Origin: an uncultured Candidatus Melainabacteria bacterium | GTDB lineage: Bacteria; Cyanobacteriota; Vampirovibrionia; Gastranaerophilales; Gastranaerophilaceae | DNA length: 64,000 nucleotides | Assembly: GCA_934667125.1 (NCBI GenBank) | Contig: CAKULF010000005.1 | Location: 1 to 64,000 of the forward strand | Reading direction: 5' to 3' | Shown: positions 39,306-48,700 of the stretch, in pieces | Layout: every line of letters starts with the position of its first letter | Position numbering within the stretch: position 1 is the first letter of the stretch | Program-made: the position numbers and the translations under genes | The notes under the pieces: generated by a model | Told to the model about the DNA's origin: nothing | What the model saw: only the letters and a program-made list of their open reading frames with translations | Databases searched by the model: none

Positions 39306-39423
39306 ATTTTTCTCCTTTAAACTTCTTTTTGCCATTATAACATTTTTTGAAGTTTTACTGCAAATATTCTATGGCAATTAAATTAAAAATAAGATATAAT
39401 AATTACAATTAAAGGAGTAAAAA

Positions 39424-39771
39424 ATGACAAGACAACCATCTGATACAATTCCTGTTGAAGTATGTATTATAACTAAAGACCACGAAATTAAAGGCACGGT
39501 TTATGTTTCAAAAATTGCAAAATCAAACCGTGAATTAACAGAACTTTTAAACGACAAAGAAAGAAGATTTTTAGCTGTAACAAATGCTGAAATTGTAGCT
39601 AGTGGCGCAGCAACTCCTAGAAAATATGACTTTTTAGAAGTTCATATCGATTCAATTATAATTATGCACCCTGCTTCTCAAGCGTTATTCAAAGAAACAA
39701 CAAAAGCGCAAGAAGACATAATTAAATTTAGAGAATTAAGGTCAAGACTATCTCAAACAAAGCCTTTCTAA
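39424..39771 (+). CDS. Small beta-rich conserved protein
   Basis: 115 residues. Pattern VEVCIITKDHEIKGTVYVS...NRELTELLNDKERRFLAVTNAEIVASG with several strands, then a basic amphipathic tail. It looks like a family of small beta-sandwich bacterial proteins but I cannot name it. AAAGGAG ribosome site and TATAAT -10 region upstream. It is six bases from a radical SAM gene and is likely co-transcribed with it. Confidence 0.65.
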   Translation: MTRQPSDTIPVEVCIITKDHEIKGTVYVSKIAKSNRELTELLNDKERRFLAVTNAEIVASGAATPRKYDFLEVHIDSIIIMHPASQALFKETTKAQEDIIKFRELRSRLSQTKPF

Positions 39772-39777
39772 GATATT

Positions 39778-40878
39778 ATGTTTAATAAGTCTGATATTTT
39801 TGATTTTTTTCGCAACTGCTATTCAAAAATCAGTTATTCAAGATTTTTAGAAAAAAGAGGAAGAGCAATTCTTCCTTTAAGATATTTCTTTGAATTAACG
39901 CATTTGTGCAACTTAAATTGCCCATATTGTTATGTTGGAAATTCAAGGGTTAAAGAAGAATTAACAACATCAGAGTGGTTTAGCGTTATAAAACAAATTC
40001 CTTGGTATTCTTTTATCACCCTTGTTGGGGGAGAACCCTTAATTAGAAAGGATTTTTCAGATATTCTTTTTGAATGTACAAGAAAAACCCTTGGAAAAGT
40101 TAATGTTGTAACAAACGGGGTTTTGATGGATGAGAATATAATTGATGATTTTATTAAATCAAAAATGCTTTTGGTGTCCGTTTCTCTTGATGGTTGGGGA
40201 AAAAATCACGATAAAAATAGGGCTAAAGACGGGATTTTTGAAATTATTCAAAATAATCTTCAAGTTTTAAATGAAAAAAGAAAAAAGGCTAAATCTCGCC
40301 TTATGGTTGATATTAAGACCATTGTTTTAAAAGATAATTTAGAAGATATTTTAAAATTATATGAATATTGTTCAAAAATGGGTTTTGAATTTTTTTCTAT
40401 TTCTTTTTTAAGAAACAACACATTGAAGCAAAATTCCATACTATATGAGGATTTTGATAAGATTTTTTATGAAAATGATTATCCGATTGAAACTTATTTT
40501 AATTTAGATGAATTTAGCAAAATATATAAAGAAATTCAAAAAATTAAAAAACATTCTAAGACCAAAATCCGCTTTGCGCCAAAGTTTGATAATCCTAATC
40601 CAGATATTGAACTTAATTTAATTAAAAAATTTTTTAGCGAATATAAATCTAAAGACATCAAAGAAATCTATAATCCTTGCCTATACCCTTATTCAAACAC
40701 AATAATCAACCCAAAGGGCGACGTTTATCCTTGTTTGTCGGTTAAAATGGGAAATATTAAAGAACAAAAACTGATTGATGTTATAAATAATCCTAAATAT
40801 TGCTGTTTTAGAAAAAATTTAAAATATTCTAAACTCTTTTCCTCATGCCAGATGTGCTGCGAGCTTAAGGTTAAATAG
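39778..40878 (+). CDS. Radical SAM / SPASM-type enzyme
   Basis: 366 residues. The cluster motif is CX3CX2C at C44, C48, C51 (CNLNCPYC) in the typical context FFELTHLCNLNCPYCYV. The C-terminus has a SPASM-like cysteine set (NPCLYPYSNTIINPKGDVYPC, ...CCF..., CQMCCEL). Such enzymes modify peptides or proteins or make cofactors. The flanking 115- and 165-residue genes could encode partners or substrates, but neither has a clear precursor-peptide form. Confidence 0.82.
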   Translation: MFNKSDIFDFFRNCYSKISYSRFLEKRGRAILPLRYFFELTHLCNLNCPYCYVGNSRVKEELTTSEWFSVIKQIPWYSFITLVGGEPLIRKDFSDILFECTRKTLGKVNVVTNGVLMDENIIDDFIKSKMLLVSVSLDGWGKNHDKNRAKDGIFEIIQNNLQVLNEKRKKAKSRLMVDIKTIVLKDNLEDILKLYEYCSKMGFEFFSISFLRNNTLKQNSILYEDFDKIFYENDYPIETYFNLDEFSKIYKEIQKIKKHSKTKIRFAPKFDNPNPDIELNLIKKFFSEYKSKDIKEIYNPCLYPYSNTIINPKGDVYPCLSVKMGNIKEQKLIDVINNPKYCCFRKNLKYSKLFSSCQMCCELKVK

Positions 40879-40949
40879 CCATTTGTTAAAAAAATGAATT
40901 TTGTGGAACTATAAAAATATAATAAGCACGAAGTTCTATTGGATGATTT

Positions 40950-41447
40950 ATGTCTATTAACGCTATAAGTGGTTTATCCATTTATGAATACTACTATTCA
41001 ATAAATAATAATAAGAAGAAAGAAGCTAAAAAAGAATCCCCGCTTGCTTCCGAACTGGAAAAATATGGCTTAAAAGCAACAGAAAATGAAGCCTATAATG
41101 TTCAGTTGCTTAAACAAGCACAAGCTAATGAAAAAGCTCAACAAGAGGAAAGTTCTTCAACAACTTCTTATGCAGATAGACCTTGGGCAGACATTATGTA
41201 TCAATTAAATATTGAATTTAATGAAGACCCAAGAGATGATATAGAAGACATTAAAGAAGAACTTAAAAAATTAACCGCAGGAATTGATGACGAGGACTTT
41301 AGTAAAGAAATTAAAGACCTTGAAAACTATGTATCTGACCTATACATAAGTTATATAAATACAAACTCATCAAGTATCGATACAAGCCTATCTTTGACCA
41401 CGCAATTGAATAATCTTGCGATTATGAACATTGCAAACTTCACATAG
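40950..41447 (+). CDS. Unknown charged protein
   Basis: 165 residues, no known domain. It opens MSINAISGLSIYEYYYSINNN, then a charged region with Glu/Lys/Gln/Ala (residues 22-65), a helical Asp/Glu-rich part and a Ser/Thr-rich end. No signal peptide or membrane segment. The phrase GTTCTATTGGATGA before the ATG resembles that before the HTH gene at 27942. Overlaps nothing; two bases from the convergent radical SAM gene. Confidence 0.5.
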   Translation: MSINAISGLSIYEYYYSINNNKKKEAKKESPLASELEKYGLKATENEAYNVQLLKQAQANEKAQQEESSSTTSYADRPWADIMYQLNIEFNEDPRDDIEDIKEELKKLTAGIDDEDFSKEIKDLENYVSDLYISYINTNSSSIDTSLSLTTQLNNLAIMNIANFT

Positions 41448-41448
41448 A

Positions 41449-43002
41449 TTAATACAATTCTTTTTGGCGATTTAATTTCAAAGAATTTGAATTTGTGTTA
41501 ATAAAATTACATTTCAGAACTTTGTTGTTATATAAAGGCAAACTAAAGCATGCAGATTTTTCTGCGTGCTTTTCTTTTTTCTCGCTTTTATTTTTCTTTC
41601 GCCATAATTGTTTAAAAGTGCCGATTGTTCCGCCTTCTAGTACAACTTGTTCTAAAAAATCCACCAAATCATCATCATAATTTGATAAAATGCTTTGAAA
41701 ATCGTCCCAATCAACGCTTGAGGCTCTAAAAGTTATACCTAATTTATGAAGATTTTTCTTTAGATAGTTAATTCTTTTTTCTAATATTTTTTTGTCATGC
41801 CTAATGGCGTTTTCAAAAGGTGTGTGCGGTTTTGGGATGAATGTTGAAGCAGAAATAGTTATATCAAATTGGGTTTTGTTTTCCTTAATTTGTTTTTTAA
41901 TTTTTTGACATAACGTTATAAATTCTTCAATATCATCATCGGTTTCAGTCGGCAAACCAAGCATAGCATAGATTTTCATCCCTTTTAAACCGTTTTTTTG
42001 AGCAACATCAAGAGTTTTTAAAATTTGCGCTTCGGTCAAATCTTTTTTAATATAATCTCTTAACCTTTGACTAGCCGCCTCAAGTGCTATTGTCGCCGTT
42101 TTTTGCCCACATTTAACAAGAGTTTTAATAAGCTCAACATCTGCTAAATCCGCTCTTAAAGATGAAATTGATAATTCAATCGGATTTTGCTCGCATTTTT
42201 TTGAAATATAGCCAATTATCTTATCAAAATCAGGATGTCCGGCAACATAAGCACCCAACAAAGCCAATTTATCAGTATATTTAAGCCCTAAATCAATCGC
42301 TTCGATTATTTTTTCATATTTTACAAATCGAGTCGGAAGATTTAACCAACTTGCTAAACAAAAATTACACATCTTTGGGCAACCACGCTCAAGTTCAAGC
42401 ACAAAAGTGTCTTTAAAAAAGCTTTTTTCAGATAATATCGGAGTGCAAACAGGGGAATTTTCAATCTCATCTCTTTCAATTTTTACTTCTTTTTTTGGAT
42501 ATTTCGGAACATAAATCCCCTCAAGATTAGATAATTCTTTTAAAATCTCATCTCTTGATTTTTCTCTTTTATTTTTTAAAACATCGAGCGCTTTTTTAAG
42601 TGAAATCTTTTCCCCTATCGAAACAAAGTCGAATAAATTTTCAAAAGGCACAGGATTAGACATTAAAACAGGACCACCCGCAAAAATTATAGGGTCATCT
42701 TCCCCCCTATTTAAGGATTTTAGTGGAAAATCATATTTTTTTAACATTTTAATTATAGATAAAATATCCAATTCAAAACTAACCGAAAAACCCATAGCAT
42801 CAACATCTTTGTATGGAATTTCTATTATTTTTGAATCTGTGTATATGCGCTCAACATATAATTCAGGGTCTAAATCCATCATTTTAAAAATATCAAGATA
42901 CCCCAATGACGACATTGCAAAACTGTATATAGCAGGATATGCCCACCAAAGATTGATTTTTGGGGCTTTTTCCATTAATCTGTCATATAAAAAAGTTTCC
43001 AT
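41449..43002 (-). CDS. Radical SAM protein of the TIGR03960-like (B12-binding-type) family
   Basis: 517 residues. An N-terminal domain with cobalamin-binding-type fold (GFSVSFELDILSIIKML; DPIIFAGGPVLMSNPVPF) is followed by the radical SAM ligands C208, C212, C215 (ERGCPKMCNFC) and the late IYAMLGLPTETDDDIEEF region. Such proteins are often fused to DUF2344; here the frame stops without it. The product is not known. It starts three bases after the permease gene, so they are probably co-transcribed. Confidence 0.82.
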   Translation of the reverse strand: METFLYDRLMEKAPKINLWWAYPAIYSFAMSSLGYLDIFKMMDLDPELYVERIYTDSKIIEIPYKDVDAMGFSVSFELDILSIIKMLKKYDFPLKSLNRGEDDPIIFAGGPVLMSNPVPFENLFDFVSIGEKISLKKALDVLKNKREKSRDEILKELSNLEGIYVPKYPKKEVKIERDEIENSPVCTPILSEKSFFKDTFVLELERGCPKMCNFCLASWLNLPTRFVKYEKIIEAIDLGLKYTDKLALLGAYVAGHPDFDKIIGYISKKCEQNPIELSISSLRADLADVELIKTLVKCGQKTATIALEAASQRLRDYIKKDLTEAQILKTLDVAQKNGLKGMKIYAMLGLPTETDDDIEEFITLCQKIKKQIKENKTQFDITISASTFIPKPHTPFENAIRHDKKILEKRINYLKKNLHKLGITFRASSVDWDDFQSILSNYDDDLVDFLEQVVLEGGTIGTFKQLWRKKNKSEKKEKHAEKSACFSLPLYNNKVLKCNFINTNSNSLKLNRQKELY

Positions 43003-43005
43003 TAA

Positions 43006-44019
43006 TTATCCTTTGTTAATTTTTTTAAGGTACAGCTCATCAACCAAAACGCAAATCACACAAGCAATTGCAGGAGCAAGGATTACCCCAAAAAGCCCTA
43101 AAAATCTTGCTGCAATTAACAAAGCAAAAATTATAACCAAAGGGTGCATATCTAATAATTTTCCAAAAACAACAGGTCTTAAAAGCTGATTTTGCGACCA
43201 TTGAGCAAGAACAAACACAAGCGCTGTCAATGATACAGCTAAAAGTCCGTTATCCAAGCTTGTCAAAAGCCCTATTATTATAGCAATAGCAGGACCTATC
43301 ACAGGGATTATATCTAATACACAAGTAATAAAGCCCAAAATAAGAGCGTGGCTATTTCCAATTATCAACAAGCCAATTGCCGTAAATACTCCCACATACA
43401 ACATAGCTATACCTTGCGCTATAACATAATTTCCGACTTTTTGCGTAATTGTATTTAAAATTTCAGAAGCTTTTTTCTTTTGTCTTCTTGGGAAAAATTC
43501 AATAAATTTATCTATCAATCTTTTTTCGTCGTAAGTTGCATAAAAAACTATGATAGCTATTGCAAAAATAGATGTTAGAGTATTTGCTATAATTTTTCCA
43601 ACTTCTATTGAATTGGTTAAAATCCCCCTAATTCCTTGCGCAACTGGTTCTTTAATAGAATCAAAAGTAATTAAATCTTTCACATTTTTATCAAAAATCT
43701 TGAAATTTAATGAAACATCTAATTTATCAAGATAATTTGAAAAAACATTAACCAAATTTGAAATTTCATCAACCGTAACCGAAATCAAAGGCACAAGCAC
43801 AAGACATGTCACAATCAACAATCCCAATAAAACAAGCGTAACCGCCAAAATTCTAGGCATTTTTGTTTCAAGCTTGTTTATAATCGGATTAATCGCACTG
43901 GTTATTATAAAAGCACCAAACAACAATAAAATTATATCAAGCGAAAAAATTGAAAGCGCAATTAAAATAAGAGCGACGATAAAAACAATCACATTTTTAG
44001 AAGTTAAATATTTTTCCAT
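43006..44019 (-). CDS. AI-2E / PerM family transporter
   Basis: 337 residues, about seven predicted membrane helices. Family marks include VFYATYDEKRLIDKFIEFFPRR and the C-terminal run GFITCVLDIIPVIGPAIAIIIGLL...LLRPVVFGKLLDMHPLVIIFALLIAARFLGLFGVILAPA. Proteins of this family export small molecules such as AI-2 or act as cation antiporters; the substrate is not known here. Divergent from lysA with about 77 bases between. Confidence 0.88.
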   Translation of the reverse strand: MEKYLTSKNVIVFIVALILIALSIFSLDIILLLFGAFIITSAINPIINKLETKMPRILAVTLVLLGLLIVTCLVLVPLISVTVDEISNLVNVFSNYLDKLDVSLNFKIFDKNVKDLITFDSIKEPVAQGIRGILTNSIEVGKIIANTLTSIFAIAIIVFYATYDEKRLIDKFIEFFPRRQKKKASEILNTITQKVGNYVIAQGIAMLYVGVFTAIGLLIIGNSHALILGFITCVLDIIPVIGPAIAIIIGLLTSLDNGLLAVSLTALVFVLAQWSQNQLLRPVVFGKLLDMHPLVIIFALLIAARFLGLFGVILAPAIACVICVLVDELYLKKINKG

Positions 44020-44096
44020 TTCTTACCTTTCAGATAACCCTAAATCTATGTTATAATCTTTTTGAGTTTTATACAAGAAGAAAGTAAATAATATTA

Positions 44097-45434
44097 ATGT
44101 CTAATCAATTTGTTAACCAAAATATAAAACCCCTTAACACAAAAAGAAATTCAAAAGGCAATCTTGAAATTTCAGGATGTGATGTTGTTGAATTAGCGAA
44201 AAATTTTTCAACACCTTTATATGTGATGGATGAAAATACTTTAGAAAAAATGGCAAAAGATTATATTGAAGCATTTAAAAGCTATCCTAAAACAAAGATG
44301 ACTTTTGCTTCAAAAGCCCTTATGACAGGAAGTATAGCTAAATTTTTTGATAAAATGGGTTTTGGATTTGACGTTGTTTCAATAGGAGAAATTTATACTT
44401 TAGTTAATGCCGGAATTAAGCTTGATAAAACCTCTTTCAATGGGAATAATAAGTCAATCGAGGAAATTATTTATGCTATAGATAATAATATTGACCATTT
44501 TTCGGTTGATAATTTTTATGAATTGAAGCTTTTAAATTCAATCGCAAAAGAAAAAAATATTACCCAAAAAATTCATCTAAGAATTACCCCAGGAATTGAA
44601 TGTCATACCCATGAATACATTAAAACAGGGCAATTAGATTCAAAATTCGGTTTTGATAAAAGTACGATTGATAAAGCGATTGAACTTATTTTAAATGAAT
44701 ATAAAAACCTTAATTTAGTAGGGCTTCACGCTCATATCGGTTCTCAAATCTTTGAAGTCGACGTTTATTATGATGTAGTTGAAGTTTTATTAAAAGAAAT
44801 TAAAAGAATTAAAGATAAGTTTAATATTGTTTTAAATGAAATTAATATCGGCGGAGGGCTTGGAATAACTTATACTGAGGCAGATAATCCACCAAGCGTT
44901 TTTGAAATTTCTGAAAAAATTATTAAATCAATTCACGATAATTGCAAAAAATATGAACTAGCAGAACCCGTTTTATATATTGAACCAGGGCGCTCATTGG
45001 TTTGTAGCGCAGGTTTTAGCCTATATACAATCGGAAGCGAAAAAAATATAGAAAAAATTAACAAAAAATATATAGCGGTTGATGGCGGAATGGCGGATAA
45101 TCCACGCCCATCTATGTATCAAGCTGAATACAGCGCTGAAATAGCTAATTTTAAAGAAGAAGAAAAGCTTGAAAAAGTAACTGTAGCAGGAAAATTCTGC
45201 GAATCAGGCGACATTTTAATAAAAGATATTGAACTAAATCAGCCAAAAAGCGGCGATATATTATGTATGTATTCAACTGGCGCATATTGCTATAGCATGT
45301 CATCCAACTATAACAGGGTTTTAAAGCCTGCAATGGTTTTAATTAAAGATGGAAAAGCGGATGTAATTGTTAAAAGACAAACGCTAGAGCAACTTGTTGA
45401 AAACGACGTTATCTTAGATAGATTAAAAGGATAA
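44097..45434 (+). CDS. lysA: Diaminopimelate decarboxylase
   Basis: 445 residues, normal length. PLP lysine K73 in FASKALMTG, HAHIGSQIF, GGGLGITY, EPGRSLVC and CESGDIL are the family motifs. It makes lysine from meso-diaminopimelate, the last step of the pathway that also feeds peptidoglycan. GAAGAAAG ribosome site and a TATAAT -10 upstream. It lies four bases before cdaA, so the two are co-transcribed. Confidence 0.94.
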   Translation: MSNQFVNQNIKPLNTKRNSKGNLEISGCDVVELAKNFSTPLYVMDENTLEKMAKDYIEAFKSYPKTKMTFASKALMTGSIAKFFDKMGFGFDVVSIGEIYTLVNAGIKLDKTSFNGNNKSIEEIIYAIDNNIDHFSVDNFYELKLLNSIAKEKNITQKIHLRITPGIECHTHEYIKTGQLDSKFGFDKSTIDKAIELILNEYKNLNLVGLHAHIGSQIFEVDVYYDVVEVLLKEIKRIKDKFNIVLNEINIGGGLGITYTEADNPPSVFEISEKIIKSIHDNCKKYELAEPVLYIEPGRSLVCSAGFSLYTIGSEKNIEKINKKYIAVDGGMADNPRPSMYQAEYSAEIANFKEEEKLEKVTVAGKFCESGDILIKDIELNQPKSGDILCMYSTGAYCYSMSSNYNRVLKPAMVLIKDGKADVIVKRQTLEQLVENDVILDRLKG

Positions 45435-45438
45435 AACA

Positions 45439-46347
45439 ATGGATTTAACTAAATTTGATATTATGATATGGGCGCAATTGCAACAATTTTTCAAAGGAAT
45501 GGATAGAGTTGCGATTTTTATCAACGTTATTGAAATTTTTATTCTGATTTTTGTCCTTTATTATTTATATCAAAGATTTATCAAAGGCACACAAAGCGAA
45601 AACCTAGTCAGGGGTTCACTTTTGCTTGTTGTAATGTGGGCAATTTCAGAACTTTTAATCAAAGTTAACTTAAATATTTTAGGTGTATTTTTAAAAACAT
45701 TGGTTTCAATCGTTTCTTTTGCGCTTATAGTCATCTTCCAGCCCGAATTAAGAAGATTTTTAGGCTATATCGGTCAAGGAAATTTATTTGAAAAATTATT
45801 TATGAATAATTCCCATTTGACAAACGAAAAAAAAATTGATGTTGCAAAAGAATTAATCGAAACAATTAAATATCTTTCAAAATCCAAAACAGGCGGGCTT
45901 ATCGTTCTTCAAAAAGAGTTTAACAGCCTAACTCAAACGGATATCGGGGTTAAATTGAATGCAGATATTTCGCAAGAATTGTTATTAACAATCTTTTTCC
46001 CTAAAACTCCGCTACACGACGGCGCTGTTATAATTAGAGATGATAAAATCGTTTCAGCAGGGGTGTTATTGCCTTTAACAGAAGATCCTAAGCTTTCTTG
46101 GAGATATGGAACTCGCCACAGAGCTGCAATAGGAGTATCAGAAGTTTATCCTGATTGCGCTTGCATTGTTGTTTCAGAAGAAACAGGGGATGTCAGCGTT
46201 GCAATTGATGGTATATTGAAAAAATATGAAGATTTAGGAAAGCTAAAAGCTGATTTAATCAGAATTTTAGGCTATAAACAAGAAGAAAATAAACACAATG
46301 AAAAGAATTTTATCAAATTTGATAATATTTTTGGCAAAAATTCATAA
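45439..46347 (+). CDS. cdaA: Diadenylate cyclase
   Basis: 302 residues. Three N-terminal membrane helices (residues about 26-44, 58-75, 84-100) then a DAC domain with the catalytic DGA (194-196, in TPLHDGAVIIR) and RHR (226-228, in GTRHRAAIG). It makes cyclic-di-AMP, which controls osmolyte and potassium transport and cell-wall state. Coupling to lysA (four-base gap) is odd compared with the usual cdaA-cdaR-glmM cluster. Confidence 0.94.
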   Translation: MDLTKFDIMIWAQLQQFFKGMDRVAIFINVIEIFILIFVLYYLYQRFIKGTQSENLVRGSLLLVVMWAISELLIKVNLNILGVFLKTLVSIVSFALIVIFQPELRRFLGYIGQGNLFEKLFMNNSHLTNEKKIDVAKELIETIKYLSKSKTGGLIVLQKEFNSLTQTDIGVKLNADISQELLLTIFFPKTPLHDGAVIIRDDKIVSAGVLLPLTEDPKLSWRYGTRHRAAIGVSEVYPDCACIVVSEETGDVSVAIDGILKKYEDLGKLKADLIRILGYKQEENKHNEKNFIKFDNIFGKNS

Positions 46348-46421
46348 GTATAATTGATTACAGCTTGTTTTATATGATATATTCTTAAGTATGGATTAGA
46401 ATAATCAATATCGGAGTTTTT

Positions 46422-47513
46422 ATGTTAATTGAAGAAATATTGGAATTAGCCGTTACAAAAAATGCAAGTGATATACATATCTCTGCGCAATTGCCGCCTG
46501 TAGTGAGAATTGACGGTAAACTTTTTAGAACGAATTTGCCAATATTATCTTCAGATGACGTTGAAACAATCATTTTTCCAATATTATCCAACGAACAAAG
46601 ACGTGAACTTGAACAAAATTGGGAACTTGATTTTGGCTATAGCTTAAGAGGGGTCGGACGTTTCAGGGTTAATGTTTATAAAGATAAAGGCTCTTACGCT
46701 GCGGCATTTAGATCAATCAACTCAACTCCGCCAAAATTTGATGATTTAGGCTTACCTCCGATTATGAAACAAGTAGCAGACAGACCCCGTGGATTAATTC
46801 TTGTAACAGGTCCAACCGGTTCAGGTAAATCTACAACTCTTGCTGCTATGATAGATTACATCAACTCAACTCGTGTTGAACACATTTTAACAATCGAGGA
46901 CCCGATTGAATTTGTTCACACAAGCAAAAAAAGTGTAATTCACCAAAGAGAACTCGGTCAAGACACAAAATCAGTGGCAAATGCCCTAAAATCAGCGCTT
47001 CGTGAAGACCCTGACGTTATATTAATCGGGGAAATGCGTGACCTTGAAACAACAAGACTAGCCCTAACCGCAGCGGAAACAGGTCACTTAGTTCTTGGAA
47101 CTCTTCACACTTCTTCTGCCTCTCAAACGATTGACAGAATTGTTGATATTTTCCCTGAAGCACAACAACAACAAATCAGATTGCAACTTTCAATCAGCTT
47201 GGTTGCAGTATTTTCACAATGTTTACTTCCAAAACTTCAACCAAACGGCGTTAAAAAAGGTCGTATAATGGCGCAAGAAATTATGATTGTAAATTCTGCG
47301 ATTGCAAACTTAATCCGTGAACAAAAAACCGCTCAAATCTACTCTGCTATTCAAACAGGGGTTGGTCAAGGAATGCAAACTCTTGATATGCACTTAAAAG
47401 AATTAACTAATCAAAAATTGATTGATCCTATGGATGCGGTTGTTAAATCTCAAAGACCTGAAGAATTTAAACGCTCAATCGGAATGTTGGATAATATCTC
47501 TTCAAGCCACTAA
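46422..47513 (+). CDS. pilT: PilT, type IV pilus retraction ATPase
   Basis: 363 residues. Walker A GPTGSGKST (130-138), Asp box, Walker B IGEMRDLETTRLALTAAETGHLVLGTLHT and the PilT ending. Drives pilus retraction, for twitching, DNA uptake or adherence. CGGAG ribosome site. Overlaps the convergent DUF815 gene by four bases. Other pil genes are not in the window. Confidence 0.95.
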   Translation: MLIEEILELAVTKNASDIHISAQLPPVVRIDGKLFRTNLPILSSDDVETIIFPILSNEQRRELEQNWELDFGYSLRGVGRFRVNVYKDKGSYAAAFRSINSTPPKFDDLGLPPIMKQVADRPRGLILVTGPTGSGKSTTLAAMIDYINSTRVEHILTIEDPIEFVHTSKKSVIHQRELGQDTKSVANALKSALREDPDVILIGEMRDLETTRLALTAAETGHLVLGTLHTSSASQTIDRIVDIFPEAQQQQIRLQLSISLVAVFSQCLLPKLQPNGVKKGRIMAQEIMIVNSAIANLIREQKTAQIYSAIQTGVGQGMQTLDMHLKELTNQKLIDPMDAVVKSQRPEEFKRSIGMLDNISSSH

Positions 47514-48697
47514 ACGCTAACATGCGCTATAATATTATCTATCAATTGTTTTGCAACCCTTGGGCTTCTTGAACCTTTGATTAGAGCTAATCTTTGGGCT
47601 TTTTCAGTTAAAAGCTTCTCATCCATATCTATGTTGTTGTCTTTAGCTAATTCAAGCACAATATTGTTAAATTCTTCATTGTTGGGTTTTGCAAACAATA
47701 AATTAATTCCAAATCTTTCAGACAACGAATTAACTTCATTTATTGTATCATTCAAGTGAATTTCATCATTTGAGCGAGTTTTGAAGCTTTCTTTAACAAG
47801 ATGTCTGCGGTTAGATGTTGCATAAATTACAACATTTTTCGGACATTGAATTAAAGACCCTTCTAGTATCGCTTTAACGGTTGAAAAACTATCATCAGTT
47901 TCGTCAAAAGAAATATCATCCGCAAAAATAATGAATTTATAAGGCAAATCCTTTAATTTTGAATATAATTTATCCAAATTGATTAAGTTTTTCTTAAAAA
48001 TTTGAACAATTTTAATCTCTTTAAATTCGTTCAACAAAGCCCGAACGCTTGTTGATTTTCCGCAACCGGCGTCGCCATATAATAAAATATTATTTACTTT
48101 TTTATTTTCCAAAAGCGCAAAAGTATTCTCATATAATATTCTTTTTTGTTCTTTATAGCCTTTTAGGTCACTAAAGCGGATTTTTTCAACGGTTTCAACA
48201 GGTTTAATTTCAAAATCCGTATCAAAAATAAAAGCTGAATGCTTTGAAAAAATATCGTCTTTAATTTCTTCTGTTGTGTTTTCAAAATCTTTAATACAAA
48301 GCAGGGTTTCAGCTGCCTGATATTCAATCATATAGCTAAAAATATCTTTAAAATTAGGAAAATTTTCTTCTAAATAGGTTTTGATTTTTGAAAAATTCAA
48401 ATACAAAAACATATTAATTATCTCAATTTCTTTTTCAAAATGAGATGTGGATTTATTTTGATATTTTCTTTTCAAAATCACATTTTTTAGATAAATATTA
48501 AAATCATCAACCTTTTTAATCTTCAAAATTTCAATAAATCTTTTATATTCAGCCAAAATTTCTTCAAGCAAATTAGAATAACCGATTGTTTTTAAAAGCG
48601 CCAAAAACTTTGATATGACTTCATCTTGAATAATAAAATCAAAACTATCCAAAAAATATATTTTTAAATATAACTTATTAAAATCCGATTTATTCAT
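47510..48697 (-). CDS. DUF815 / COG2607 AAA+ ATPase
   Basis: 395 residues. The N-terminal 170 residues are helical with no known domain; then NILLYGDAGCGKSTSV (Walker A, about 200-211), FIIFADDISFDETDDSF (Walker B) and IYATSNRRHLVKESF (sensor 1). The DUF815 pattern suggests a AAA+ family of unknown role. Transcribed with the GH13 gene three bases upstream. Confidence 0.8.
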   Translation of the reverse strand: MNKSDFNKLYLKIYFLDSFDFIIQDEVISKFLALLKTIGYSNLLEEILAEYKRFIEILKIKKVDDFNIYLKNVILKRKYQNKSTSHFEKEIEIINMFLYLNFSKIKTYLEENFPNFKDIFSYMIEYQAAETLLCIKDFENTTEEIKDDIFSKHSAFIFDTDFEIKPVETVEKIRFSDLKGYKEQKRILYENTFALLENKKVNNILLYGDAGCGKSTSVRALLNEFKEIKIVQIFKKNLINLDKLYSKLKDLPYKFIIFADDISFDETDDSFSTVKAILEGSLIQCPKNVVIYATSNRRHLVKESFKTRSNDEIHLNDTINEVNSLSERFGINLLFAKPNNEEFNNIVLELAKDNNIDMDEKLLTEKAQRLALIKGSRSPRVAKQLIDNIIAHVSV

Positions 48698-48700
48698 TTT

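Noticed and set aside
39424..41447. RiPP cluster around the SPASM radical SAM enzyme
   Set aside because: Neither neighbour has a leader/core precursor form, and no protease or transporter is adjacent.
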